Positions 42,845 to 51,032 of a DNA stretch of 64,000 nucleotides are shown here, piece after piece; position 1 is the stretch's first letter, and every line of letters begins with the position of its first letter. The DNA is from Streptomyces subrutilus (GTDB taxonomy: Bacteria; Actinomycetota; Actinomycetes; Streptomycetales; Streptomycetaceae). The stretch lies in NCBI RefSeq assembly GCF_008704535.1, contig NZ_CP023701.1, positions 248,001-312,000 on the forward strand. The letters are read 5' to 3'. The translations under genes were made by a program, and so were the position numbers. Under the pieces are notes generated by a model. That model searched no databases. It saw only the letters and a program-made list of their open reading frames with translations, and had not been told where the DNA came from.

Positions 42845-43483
42845 TCAGCGGTTGTCGTCGGGGTGCGGTCCCGTCGCGTAGGGGTTCGGCTCGTCGTCCG
42901 CGAGTACGCCCACGAAGGGTTCGCCCTCTCCCGCGAACGTGTACGCCCCGCCTTCGATCCGCTCGATGAGGCCGCGGGTCCACTCCGCGCCGGAGTCGGC
43001 TGTGTGCACCCACATGTTCATGATCTCGCCGATGTGCCCGAGCTGCTCGGGCCCGTTCTCCGGGACGTAGTACTCGGTGACCCTGGACCGCCACTGTTCG
43101 AGCCCCGCGATCCGCTGCTTGAGGAGCGCGATGGCCTCGTCACGGGGCAGGTCGACGATGAAACCGAGGCCGGCGGAGATCACATCGGACTTCTGCTCGT
43201 GCGAGCTCAGGGCTTCGCGGAGCAGCGTGAAGAACTCCTCGTTGCCCTTGTCGTTGATCTCGTACTCGACGCGGGGCGGGCCGCCCACCGTGCTGGGCGC
43301 GACCTCGTGCGCGACGAGGACTCCCTGTTTCGCCATCTGCTTGAGCGCGTGGTAGATCGAGCCCGGTTTGGCGTTGGTCCACTCGTGGGCGCCCCAGAAT
43401 TCCAGGTCGTTGCGTACCTGGTAGCCGTGCGCACGGCCGTGCTGGCGGACCGCGCCGAGGACCAGTAGCCGGATCGCTGACAT
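42845..43483 (-). CDS. PadR-family regulator
   Basis: 212 residues. The winged helix is at about 1-85: MSAIRLLVLGAVRQHGRAHG, YQVRNDLEFWGAHEWTNAKP, GSIYHALKQMAKQGVLVAHE, with VEYEINDKG in the wing. The C-terminal Vir-like helices (ALLKQRIAGLEQWRSRVTEY) mediate dimerisation. PadR proteins commonly repress neighbouring drug-efflux genes and respond to the drug. It is divergent from the ABC exporter at 43648, with a set of repeats between. Confidence 0.92.
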   Translation of the reverse strand: MSAIRLLVLGAVRQHGRAHGYQVRNDLEFWGAHEWTNAKPGSIYHALKQMAKQGVLVAHEVAPSTVGGPPRVEYEINDKGNEEFFTLLREALSSHEQKSDVISAGLGFIVDLPRDEAIALLKQRIAGLEQWRSRVTEYYVPENGPEQLGHIGEIMNMWVHTADSGAEWTRGLIERIEGGAYTFAGEGEPFVGVLADDEPNPYATGPHPDDNR

Positions 43484-43502
43484 GGGCGTCTCCCTCCTAG
43501 AT

Positions 43503-43630
43503 AATTTTGACTAGACTACCTCTATTTAAGCTTGACTAGTCGTGCAGCCCCTTGTGACTTGGCCATCTAATCAAGTTTGACTAACGGGCTGAGGTGTGTC
43601 GTCTCGGCCTCTCCCGTCAAGTTTGATCAC
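43503..43630. promoter_or_regulatory. Four copies of an AAGYTTGACTA-type motif between PadR and the ABC exporter
   Basis: AATTTTGACTAGAC (43503-43516), AAGCTTGACTAGTC (43528-43541), CAAGTTTGACTAAC (43572-43585) and AAGTTTGATCAC (43619-43630) share TTTGACTA in the same orientation, with offsets of 25, 44 and 47 bases. The stretch is unusually AT-rich for this window. The copies may be regulator sites, and TTGACT can also serve as a -35 box. The classical PadR box (ATGT-n8-ACAT) is not seen. Confidence 0.6.
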
Positions 43631-43647
43631 TGACTGAGGAGGGTGTT

Positions 43648-44586
43648 GTGTCTGACCACGATCCGGCGATCGTCGTCGAAGGCCTGCGGAAGGCGTACGG
43701 GGAGAAGCCGGCTCTCGACGGCCTCGATCTCACGGTCCGAGCCGGGACCGTCCAGGGGATTCTCGGCCCGAACGGCGCCGGGAAGACCACGGCCGTCCGC
43801 ATCATGGCCACTCTCCTGCGGCCCGACGAGGGACGCGTGACGGTGGCGGGCATCGACGCGAGGACCCGGGCCCACGAGGTGCGCTCGCGGATCGGGCTGC
43901 TCGGTCAGAACGCCGCCGTCGACGAGGAGCTCAGCGGCCGGCAGAACCTGGAGATTTTCGGCCGGCTGTACCGCCTCGGCGCGCGCCGGGCGGGCGCGCG
44001 GGCCGATGGGCTCCTGGAGCGGTTCGGGCTCGCGGACACCGGGACGAAGTCCATCGAGCAGTACAGCGGCGGAATGCGGCGGCGGCTCGACCTCGCGGCC
44101 TCGCTCATCTCCCAGCCGCAGGTCCTCTTCCTGGACGAACCCACCACCGGGCTCGACCCCCGGGGCCGCACCGAGGTGTGGAACGCGGTGCGCTCCCTGG
44201 TCGGCGGCGGCACGACCGTGCTGCTGACCACGCAGTACCTGGAGGAGGCCGACCAACTGGCCGACCAGATCGCGGTGATCGACCACGGGAAGGTCATCGC
44301 GGAGGGCACGGCGGACGAGCTGAAGACCAAGACGGGCGGCGACCGCATCGACGTGGTCCTCCACGACACGGCCCACCTTGCCCGCGCGGCCTCCCTCCTG
44401 CCCGGCGAAGTGGCGGTCGATGAGGACAGACGGATGCTCAGCGCCGCAGTCAGTGACCGGATGGCCGCGCTGACCGAGACCGTCCGGGCCCTGGAGGCGG
44501 CCGGTATCGAGGCGGAGGACATCGCGGTACGCCGGCCCACCCTCGACGAAGTCTTCATGCACCTGACGAAGGAGGACGCCGAATGA
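43648..44586 (+). CDS. ABC exporter ATPase (DrrA-like)
   Basis: 312 residues from GTG 43648 with GAGGAGG upstream. Walker A is [11 protein letters not shown], the Q-loop [14 protein letters not shown], the signature [15 protein letters not shown], Walker [14 protein letters not shown], and the H-loop [13 protein letters not shown] (Gln in place of His, as in DrrA-type proteins). The C-terminal DUF4162-like part is [20 protein letters not shown]. It energises the permease encoded next, overlapping by ATGA. Likely role: export of a hydrophobic antibiotic or lipid; control by PadR. Confidence 0.92.
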   Translation: MSDHDPAIVVEGLRKAYGEKPALDGLDLTVRAGTVQGILGPNGAGKTTAVRIMATLLRPDEGRVTVAGIDARTRAHEVRSRIGLLGQNAAVDEELSGRQNLEIFGRLYRLGARRAGARADGLLERFGLADTGTKSIEQYSGGMRRRLDLAASLISQPQVLFLDEPTTGLDPRGRTEVWNAVRSLVGGGTTVLLTTQYLEEADQLADQIAVIDHGKVIAEGTADELKTKTGGDRIDVVLHDTAHLARAASLLPGEVAVDEDRRMLSAAVSDRMAALTETVRALEAAGIEAEDIAVRRPTLDEVFMHLTKEDAE

Positions 44587-45407
44587 GCGCGACCCGCACC
44601 GTGAGCACCCCGCACGGCACGGGCTCACAGCTCAGCTGGGCGGCCGTCGACTCCTGGACGATGACCCGGCGCGAACTGGCCCACTGGACCCGCCAACCTG
44701 TCCAGGTCGTCGTCGGGCTGGTCTTCCCCGTGATGATGCTGCTGATGTTCGGCTACCTCATCGGCGGCGGACAGGGCGTCCAGGGCGACTTCACGTCCTA
44801 CCTGGTCCCCGGCATGCTCACCATGACCATGGCCTTCGGCCTCGAAGCGACGATGCTCTCGGTCACCCAGGACCTCGGCAAGGGAGTCATCGACCGGTTC
44901 CGCTCGATGCCGATGAACTCCGGCGCCGTCCTCGTCGGCCGCAGCGTCGCCGACATGCTGCAGTCCGCGATCGGCCTCACCGTGATGATCGGCGTCGGAT
45001 ACGCGATCGGCTGGCGCTGGCACGAAGGCTTCGCCTCCTTCCTGGGAGCAGTGGGACTGCTGTTGCTCCTGCGGTTCGCGATGCTGTGGATCGGCATCCA
45101 CCTCGCGATGGTCGCGGGCAAGCCCGAACTGGTGCAGGCCGTGCAGATCCTGGTCTGGCCGGTCAGCTTCCTCTCCAACGCCATCGCCTCACCCGAGTCG
45201 ATGCCGTCCTGGCTCGGCGCGATCGTCGAATGGAACCCGATGTCGGCGACAGCCACCGCGGTACGCGGCCTGTTCGGCAACCCGGGCGCGGTCGGCGACT
45301 CCTGGGCCGCGACCCACGCACAACTCCTCGCCGTGGCCTGGCCGGTGGTCCTGATCGCGGTGTTCTTCCCGCTGGCGGTGCGGCGGTTCAAGGGTCTGAG
45401 CCGCTGA
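44583..45407 (+). CDS. ABC-2-type permease (DrrB-like)
   Basis: 274 residues. Six hydrophobic spans; the ABC-2 signature region is [20 protein letters not shown] and [16 protein letters not shown] near the C-terminus. N-terminal [20 protein letters not shown] is the usual amphipathic start. The ATG overlaps the ATPase stop, so the two subunits are made together. A very strong hairpin follows the stop at once. Confidence 0.92.
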   Translation: MSATRTVSTPHGTGSQLSWAAVDSWTMTRRELAHWTRQPVQVVVGLVFPVMMLLMFGYLIGGGQGVQGDFTSYLVPGMLTMTMAFGLEATMLSVTQDLGKGVIDRFRSMPMNSGAVLVGRSVADMLQSAIGLTVMIGVGYAIGWRWHEGFASFLGAVGLLLLLRFAMLWIGIHLAMVAGKPELVQAVQILVWPVSFLSNAIASPESMPSWLGAIVEWNPMSATATAVRGLFGNPGAVGDSWAATHAQLLAVAWPVVLIAVFFPLAVRRFKGLSR

Positions 45408-45411
45408 TCAA

Positions 45412-45464
45412 CCCCGGCCCCGGCCTCCCGATCCGGCTCGCGGATCGGGAGGCCGGGGCCGGGG
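45412..45464 (+). terminator. Terminator with a 23-bp perfect stem after the ABC exporter
   Basis: Bases 45412-45434 and 45442-45464 are perfectly complementary over 23 positions, with the 7-base loop GGCTCGC. It starts 5 bases after the permease stop. There is no U-tract, as is common in Streptomyces. The length is much greater than usual. Confidence 0.85.
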
Positions 45465-45530
45465 CACGGCCGGCACCGGCCCACCGCACAACAGCCTTGG
45501 AGAACGACGGGCAAGGTTCAGCACACGCAC

Positions 45531-45635
45531 ATGCACACGCACACCCCCACGCCCCGGTCCTCTGTCCCGCATGCTGCCCACAGCCACGATCTGATCCGCG
45601 TGCACGGTGCGCGGGAGAACGATCTCAAGGACGGC
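45531..45635 (+). pseudogene. UvrA-like (DrrC-type) ATPase, N-terminal fragment
   Basis: The frame from ATG 45531 has AHSHDLIRVHGARENDLKDG near residues 16-35. That is the conserved start of UvrA and of the UvrA-like drug-resistance ATPases (HDLIRVHGARENNLKDV...), just before the Walker A loop. After it the sequence turns into GC-rich filler and the ATPase core is missing. UvrA-like DrrC proteins occur beside DrrAB exporters, so this may be a lost third gene of the exporter operon. Confidence 0.55.
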
Positions 45636-45639
45636 GGAA

Positions 45640-45830
45640 TCACCGGGCCTTGCGGCAGCGGCCGGCCCGCGTGTGGGTCGCCCGCGGCCGCGGTCGTGCC
45701 GCCCCCTCGCGTGGCCTGGTCCGGGCCGGGTCGTGCTGTTGCCGCCGGGCCGTGCGCCGCCGCCGGCTCTGGCCGAGCCGGCGGACGGACCTCCGGCGCC
45801 ACGCCGCTGCCCGGGCCCGCCGGCCGCACC
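45640..45830. repeat. GC-rich low-complexity block with a related hairpin (copy 4, opposite orientation)
   Basis: Contains CCGCCGGCTC TGGCC GAGCCGGCGG (about 45760-45784), a perfect 10-bp stem that is followed by GACGGACCTCC. Read on the plus strand, the flanking CGGGCCG, the CCGGCTCTGGCCG centre and GGACGGACCTCC match the minus strand of copies 1 and 2. It directly follows the UvrA-like fragment. The next ~490 bases, to 46320, hold no supportable gene. Confidence 0.5.
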
Positions 45831-46320
45831 TTCATCTGCCCAGGGACCGTGCTCTCGTACCGGTCGAAGAACGAGGTGACCACCCCCGCCGCACCGGTCG
45901 GCGCCACCGCCGCTGGCGCCGCCACAACAGCGCCCGCCTGAACGGGCGGACCAGTAGACGCGGCTCCCCCGGCACTCGTTGCGGAGCAGGGCGCAAGGAC
46001 CGCGCCCAAGGCGGTGAGGCGGGTGGGGCTGCGCAGGTGGCCTTTACGGGAAGCCTGCCATCGGCTCCACGCGCCCTGAGTTCCCCGAGCCCGCACCCCG
46101 CCCCCCATCATCTGCGTGGCCGCTCCCGCACCCCGGACAACAGCGCTCAGCCGACGCACCGTCACGGGGACGAAAACGTCCCGCGAAGCGGCCACCGGCA
46201 TCCGAGCAAGACCCCTGAAGCCGGCCGGACGGGGACCCGGGGGCGGCGAGGACGAATGGTCCTCGGCGGTGTCTGAACCTCCGGCCGCGCGCCGCACGAA
46301 CGGCTGGATCGCGCCTCCGG

Positions 46321-46450
46321 CTGCGGAGTGCATGGCGGTCTTTTCTGTGATGCCGAACAGACGCAGCAGCCTGAGCGGGTCGACCCCATCCGCTGCTTCG
46401 TTGAAGATGCGGTCCTGCCGCAGGCCGCTCAGGGTCAGCCGCGGGGAAGG
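46321..46450 (-). pseudogene. Integrase-like C-terminal fragment
   Basis: The minus strand reads LTLSGLRQDRIFNEAADGVD and PLRLLRLFGITEKTAMHSAA. Similar ends (RQDRI-x-x-EA...DP-x-x-LM-x-x-FG-x-x-x-x-TAM-x-Y) occur in a Streptomyces family of site-specific tyrosine recombinases. No catalytic region accompanies it. The decayed integrase at 62868 lacks exactly this C-terminal region, so the two fragments may come from related elements. Tentative. Confidence 0.4.
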
Positions 46451-46710
46451 GCTGCGCGCAGGGTGCCGATACTGACGGCCGGCCAACGGTGATGCCGGTA
46501 AGGCCTGGTTCCTGGTCCTGGTGGTCGTGTACGCGGGCATCATCCAGGGCCTGGGACGGCTGACCGGCGTGTCCTGCAACTCACAGCCCGCTGCTGGCTG
46601 GTGGCCGCTGCTGCTCGACCTCGCGTCCGCAGATCCTCGCGGCACGGCCGGGGATGCCCGCCGGCGGGCGCGGTGACGCACCGCGTGCCCTCGGCGTTGA
46701 TCCGGCCGCG

Positions 46711-46866
46711 ACGCATACAGCAGGCCTTCGCGGCGACCAGGCCGTCAACGAGCCCGACAGTCACCCACCGGCTCCCGTCCCACTCCTCGATCACCCGGGG
46801 CGCGCCCGGCTCGACGTGTACCCCGCGGTGCGGACCCGCCGTAAGCGGCACCGCCCGCAGCCTCCC
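46711..46866 (-). pseudogene. DUF6087-like fragment
   Basis: The minus strand reads RAVPLTAGPHRGVHVEPGAP and RVIEEWDGSRWVTVGLVDGL. This fits the short Streptomyces proteins of the DUF6087 type (...RAVPL-x-x-GPHRG-x-HV-x-P-x-AP-R...EWDG-x-x-WV-x-VG). The N-terminal part is out of frame or absent. Function of the family unknown. Confidence 0.5.
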
Positions 46867-47217
46867 CTTCGACCGGGCCCGGCACTCCCCGCGCCGTCGC
46901 GCCCGCATTCCGCCATGACCTGACAGCGAAATCGCCCCGCCCGCCCCATGGTCGACGATCATGGATGCCACGTCATCGCAGCCGAGACGGCGAGGCTGAC
47001 AGCCCGTCGGCCGACTGGGCGCCGGAAACCCCGGGCGCGGGGTTCCCGGTCTCTGCCCGGACGGTCTCAACCAGAGGACGTTTAGGCCAAATTTTGCACA
47101 TAAGGTCTGTTTTGAGCTAATGGATCATTGTATGAAGTTTGGGGTGGTCTGTTCGTGTGCAGGTTGTGGGTGTCGGTCGTGGAGCATCTGCGGTCGCACA
47201 CTTCGAGAGGCTTCCTC
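46867..47217. promoter_or_regulatory. Upstream region of the first glycine-rich protein gene
   Basis: No gene. Bases about 47083-47150 are strongly AT-rich for this window (AAATTTTGCACATAAGG, TTTTGAGCTAATGG), which suggests the promoter of the gene at 47218. GAGAGG at about 47205 is its ribosome site. I could not assign -35/-10 boxes with certainty. Confidence 0.4.
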
Positions 47218-47844
47218 ATGCGCTCCATGCGCACCACTGCTCTTTCCCGGACTCTCCTGGTCTCCGTGATCACGGTGGCCGGTCTCACCGCCGCCCCTGC
47301 CCTGGCTTCCGCGTCGGCCCGTGCCGAGACGGGCAGCATCCGGGCTGTGGGTGGCCTCAGTCTCCTGGGTCTTCCGGGCGGTGACGGGGCTGACGGTGTG
47401 GGCACCGGTGGTGGGATCGGTGGCCTGGGCGGGACCGGTGGCGCGGCCGGTGCCAACGGGAACGGCGGCTCCGGGGGTGACGGCGGCAACGCGAGCGGCA
47501 GCGCCAGCATCGGTGGCGCGGGCGGTGCCGGCGGCGCCGGTGGCGCCAACGGCAACGGCGGTCACGGCGGTTCCGGAGGCGAAGCCGCCCTGGGTGGTAC
47601 CGGAGGCAAGGGCGGTGTGGGCGGTGTCGGCAACGCGGGTGCCGGTATCACCGGTGGCACGGGCGGCAACGGCGGAGCGTCCACGGTCGGTGGCGGACAC
47701 AAGGGCGGTACCGGCGGTGCGGGAGGCGCGGCCAGCCCGGTGTGTCCCGGCAAGTCCGGCGGCAACGGCACTGCCGCCACGTTCACCGCGGACGGCACTA
47801 CCGGTGCCACCGGCGCCGCCGGAAACTCCACCCTCCCCTGCTGA
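47218..47844 (+). CDS. Secreted glycine-rich (PGRS-like) protein 1
   Basis: 208 residues from ATG 47218. A signal peptide (MRSMRTTALSRTLLVSVITV, AGLTAAPALASASA) is followed by a region made almost entirely of Gly with Ala, Asn, Thr and Ser in GGxGG and GANGNGG repeats, like the PGRS part of mycobacterial PE_PGRS proteins. There is no PE domain. Two Cys lie near the end (SPVCPGKSGGNG, and the final Cys). Gly-rich repeats of this type may form an extended, possibly calcium-binding or structural surface polymer. Function unknown. Related to the gene at 48406. Confidence 0.75.
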   Translation: MRSMRTTALSRTLLVSVITVAGLTAAPALASASARAETGSIRAVGGLSLLGLPGGDGADGVGTGGGIGGLGGTGGAAGANGNGGSGGDGGNASGSASIGGAGGAGGAGGANGNGGHGGSGGEAALGGTGGKGGVGGVGNAGAGITGGTGGNGGASTVGGGHKGGTGGAGGAASPVCPGKSGGNGTAATFTADGTTGATGAAGNSTLPC

Positions 47845-48405
47845 ACCGAGCCCCGCGGGGACTGCCGAGCCAGCTCCCGAAGGACAACACGCATCCCTCG
47901 GCGCCATCCCGCCCCTACGGACGCTGTAAGGGCGGGGCGGCACCCGCCTGACAGCCCGGCCTGCAGGCTTGCTCGGCCGCACGGTATGCCTGACAAAGAG
48001 ATGCTTGGTTGCCGCGACGTTTCTTCTCCAGGGCCGGGATCGCGGCAATCCCCGCAGGGACGTCCTGCGGGTCCACCACCGAGCCGAGCATCACGAAGGC
48101 GACGGTCCGGCCCGGTCCAGGTTCCCCCGGCTCGGCAACGCGCCGGGGGAACCGCCCCCACCGTTGAGAAAATACCGCCCTGCTCGCAGACCTGCCGGCG
48201 GGCGGCCGCCCGCCGTGACCTGACCGCCGATGACGAGCAGGACCTGCCTGCCCACTGGAAGCAGTCCCGACTTTCACCCACTGCCTGCCGGCACGCGGCA
48301 GGGAAACCGGTTCAGGGAACGAATACTCCCCCCTTGCTTCCGCACCGGCCTGATGCAGTGACCCGCACTGACCCGCGCTTTACCTGAGTCTGAGGAAACC
48401 CCGTC
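47845..48405. other. Stretch between the two glycine-rich protein genes
   Basis: No gene I can support. The minus strand at about 47960-48130 has a protein-like segment, TVAFVMLGSVVDPQDVPAGI, without start or recognisable family; it may be a decayed insertion. The second gene's ribosome site, TGAGGA, is at about 48391. Confidence 0.35.
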
Positions 48406-49332
48406 ATGAACAGGAACCAGACCGCCGCTCTCCTCGCCCTGCCCACGTTCTTCGCCGGCGCGACACTCTTCCTCGGCTCTCCCGCCGCGGCCTCCGCCCT
48501 CGCCTGCACCGCCGGCACCGCGGGCGTCGCGGGTGCCAATGGCAACTCCTCCCATCCCAACGGTTTTCCCGGCACCGCGGGCGGGCCCGCGACCGGAACC
48601 GGGGACTGCGCCGGCGGTGCGGGGGGTCCCGGCGGCAACGGTGTTCTGGGCGGGGTCGGCGGTGCCGGCGGCAACGGCGGTGCCGGCCTGGGCAGTGGTT
48701 CCGGCGGAGCAGGTGCTCTCGGTGGCAACGGCGGCCCCAACGGCGCCGCGGGCGGCAACGGCGGCACCGGCGCGGCAGGCGGACTGACCGGTGCGGGCGG
48801 CGCGGGCGGCGCGGGCGGTCCGGGTACCCACGGGGGTTCGGGCGGCGCCGGGGGCTCCGGCGGCAGCTCCGGCGCCAACGCCGGCGCAGGTGGCCGCGGG
48901 GGCCTCGGCGGCGCCGGGGGCTCCAACGGCGGGGCGGGGGGCAAGGCGGGCAACGGCGGCACCGGCCACGGCGGTGGCGCGGGCGGTAACGGCGGCGCGG
49001 GCGGCATCAACAGCGCCGGAAACGGCGGCAAGGGCGGCAAGGCCGGCAACGGCGGCAATGGCAGCTCCGGTGGCGCCTACCCGGGTGGTGCCGCAGGGAT
49101 CGGCGGGGCGGGCGGCTTGAGCTCTGGAGGCGTTCTCAACTCCGGCGGCAACGGCGGTGACGGGGGCAACGGCGGCGCCAAGTCGGGTGCCGGCGCCGAC
49201 GGCGCCTGCGGTATCGGCGGCGCCGGCGGCAACGCCACCGGCGGCCTCCTCTTCCACGGCGGAATCGGAGGGACGGGCGGGACCTTCGGCGTGGGAAGCC
49301 CCTGCGCGAACGGAGCCCACGGAACACCGTGA
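48406..49332 (+). CDS. Secreted glycine-rich (PGRS-like) protein 2
   Basis: 308 residues from ATG 48406. Signal peptide MNRNQTAALLALPTFFAGAT, LFLGSPAAASA, then Gly-rich repeats (GGNGG, GGAGG, GGxGGxGG) over about 250 residues. Four Cys: one right after the cleavage site, one at about residue 67, and two in the last 50 residues, perhaps forming disulfides that close a repeat fold. As with protein 1, no PE domain exists. The two genes look like paralogues with different repeat numbers, separated by about 560 bases. Likely surface or spore-envelope material; inference. Confidence 0.75.
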   Translation: MNRNQTAALLALPTFFAGATLFLGSPAAASALACTAGTAGVAGANGNSSHPNGFPGTAGGPATGTGDCAGGAGGPGGNGVLGGVGGAGGNGGAGLGSGSGGAGALGGNGGPNGAAGGNGGTGAAGGLTGAGGAGGAGGPGTHGGSGGAGGSGGSSGANAGAGGRGGLGGAGGSNGGAGGKAGNGGTGHGGGAGGNGGAGGINSAGNGGKGGKAGNGGNGSSGGAYPGGAAGIGGAGGLSSGGVLNSGGNGGDGGNGGAKSGAGADGACGIGGAGGNATGGLLFHGGIGGTGGTFGVGSPCANGAHGTP

Positions 49333-49549
49333 CCCACCGCCACCGGTGCCCCGCGCCGTCCCTCGGCCGAAGACACCGGGTGCGGTCGTCCCCCGGGTGT
49401 GACGGCCGCACGCCGACCACCTCGCCGCTGAGAGCCGCAGAGCCGGCTCCCAGCGGGGAGGAGCACCCGGATCCGGCATGCGCACGGACCGGGTGACGCC
49501 GGGAAGCGACGGCGTACGCCCGGGCCACGGCTGCGTCCCTGTAGCAGCC

Positions 49550-49740
49550 GCGCCAAGCACACGAACATCCACGAACTGCTGGCCGCCGGATCCAGCCGGA
49601 GGGCAATCGGGCGCCGACTCCGCATGACCTCTCGCACCGTCAAGCTCTGCGCCGACGCAGCCACCCCAGAGGACCTCTTCCGCGGGCAATGGCAAGGTCG
49701 ACCGTCCAGAAAGCCCGTCGGCACCCCGGACCTCCGGTGA
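49550..49740 (+). pseudogene. ISL3-family transposase fragment
   Basis: The plus strand reads IHELLAAGSSRRAIGRRLRM, TSRTVKLCADAATPEDLFRG and QWQGRPSRKP, stop at 49738-49740. This is the middle helix-turn-helix of ISL3 transposases (…AG-x-S-x-R-x-I-x-R-x-L-x-x-x-x-x-TV-x-x-x-A-x-A…L…GQWQ-x-RPS). The zinc-finger N-terminus and the DDE domain are missing. Confidence 0.6.
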
Positions 49741-49905
49741 GAGGGTGACGGTCGACAAGGTGAAGGCGTTGGTCCTTCGCGAAGGCGGTGGTGTTGGCGG
49801 TGATGCGGCCGTTGGTGAGCATGACCGGGACGTCGCCGTGTTGGATCTGGCGGCCGGTGCCGTTGAGGACGGGGATCCATTCTCGCCGCCACGCCTTGGG
49901 CGTGC
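49741..49905 (-). pseudogene. Mrr-like restriction endonuclease fragment
   Basis: The minus strand reads VLNGTGRQIQHGDVPVMLTN, GRITANTTAFAKDQRLHLVD and RHPL. It resembles the C-terminal half of Streptomyces type IV (Mrr-cat-like) endonuclease domains, after the catalytic Q-x-K: LNGT-x-x-x-x-H-x-x-D-V-x-x-x-VTNG-x-x-T…A…RL-x-LVDR. The catalytic part is lost. Tentative. Confidence 0.45.
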
Positions 49906-50062
49906 CTGCGGGGCCGCCGCCAGCCGGGCCCGGCCGTCCCACGAGCCTCACCAGCCCCGGTTTCGTGAAGTGACCGCATTTTCCGCGCTTTTGATTCCCG
50001 ACCGGCATACAGGTGCGGGCGGGCGGAGGCCTCGCCCGTGCGCCGGGGCGAAGGAGACAGAC

Positions 50063-50835
50063 ATGACGCAGACGGTCGAGCGCGCGGCGGGGACCGGCAC
50101 GGTGGAGGTGGGCTGGCCCAGCGGGCGGGGACGGAGCCGCCGTGCGCAGACGGCCTCGACGTACAGCGCCGCGGGCTCAAGGTGTGCGCGGCGGTGGTCG
50201 ACGGGGCGGGGCATCACGAGAACGTGGTCCGGTACGCGGCGATCGCGCCCGCGGTGATGACCCACCTGGGCATGGCCCTGGGCGGGCTGGCCGGGCTGAT
50301 CACGGCCGGGCAGATGGCGCACGCGTACGAGGTGCCGCCGCATGCCTCGGCGGTGTACGTGTGCATGGAGCCGGGCTGGCCCACCGCCGTGCACTGGCTC
50401 GGGGACTGCCGCGCCTACGCCTGGGACGGCACCACCCTCGTGCAGGTGACCACGGACGCCACCATGGGCCAGTGGCTGCGCCGCAACGGGGGCGTCCCGG
50501 TGGAGATCGCGGCGGCCCACGACAACTGGTCACGCCTCGGCCTCGCCCGGGCCTGCGCGGCAACGTGCCGACAGATCGAAGTCCCCGAGGACATCCCGCT
50601 GGTCCTCCTGCTCTCCGACGGCATCTCGGACCAGGTCGACCAGGTCGACCAGGTCGACCGGCAGACGATGGTGACGCTCTGCGCGCGGCACGAAACCGAC
50701 CCCCAGGCCCTGGCCGACGCCCTGACCGCCGCCGCGAAGGAAGACGTCCTCGGCTACCGCGACGACGCCACCATCATCGCGATGCGATGGGGCGCCGCAC
50801 CCCCTGACCGATCCGCCTGCCGGTCCATACCGTGA
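50063..50835 (+). pseudogene. PP2C-family protein phosphatase-like, frameshifted near the start
   Basis: ATG 50063 opens MTQTVERAAGTGTVEVGW; then near 50112 the frame shifts, and the rest, CADGLDVQRRGLKVCAAVVD, GAGHHENVVRYAAIAPAVMT to SDGISDQ and YRDDATIIAMRWG, is one frame back. One extra G at TGGCCCAG would restore it. Metal-binding Asp motifs VDG-A-G, GDCRAYAW, SDGISD and DDATIIAM identify PP2C, Mn/Mg-dependent Ser/Thr phosphatases often tied to anti-sigma pathways. A 9-bp repeat at 50631-50660 encodes DQVDQVDQVD. Functional only if the shift is a sequencing error or suppressed. Confidence 0.7.
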
Positions 50836-50878
50836 GCACCGCCAGGAAGATCCGGACAGCAACGGGGGGGGTATCGCC

Positions 50879-51032
50879 GTGAGCAGCAGTGACACCGGCC
50901 GGGGCACGACCGGCGAAGACGTCGGCTGGGAACTCGTCCCCCGGATGCCCGCGGACGACGCGCTGCCCCAACCACCTCTACGGTCTCGGGGGCAACGCTG
51001 CGGCCGGGCGCATGCAACGCCCCGGGTTGTAG
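50879..51032 (+). pseudogene. Small gene after the phosphatase, frameshifted
   Basis: GTG 50879 opens SSSDTGRGTTGEDVGWELVP and RMPADDALP, then at the CCCC run near 50975 the sensible reading moves to NHLYGLGGNAAAGRMQRPGL, stop at 51030-51032. Removing one C makes a 51-residue protein. An 8-G run lies just upstream. No family is known to me; its position suggests a partner of the phosphatase. Confidence 0.4.

Noticed and set aside
48600-49250. Dense short repeats resembling a CRISPR or tandem array
   Set aside because: They are codon-level GGC/GGN repeats of the glycine-rich protein, without uniform repeat length or unique spacers. No CRISPR array or cas gene is seen in the window.
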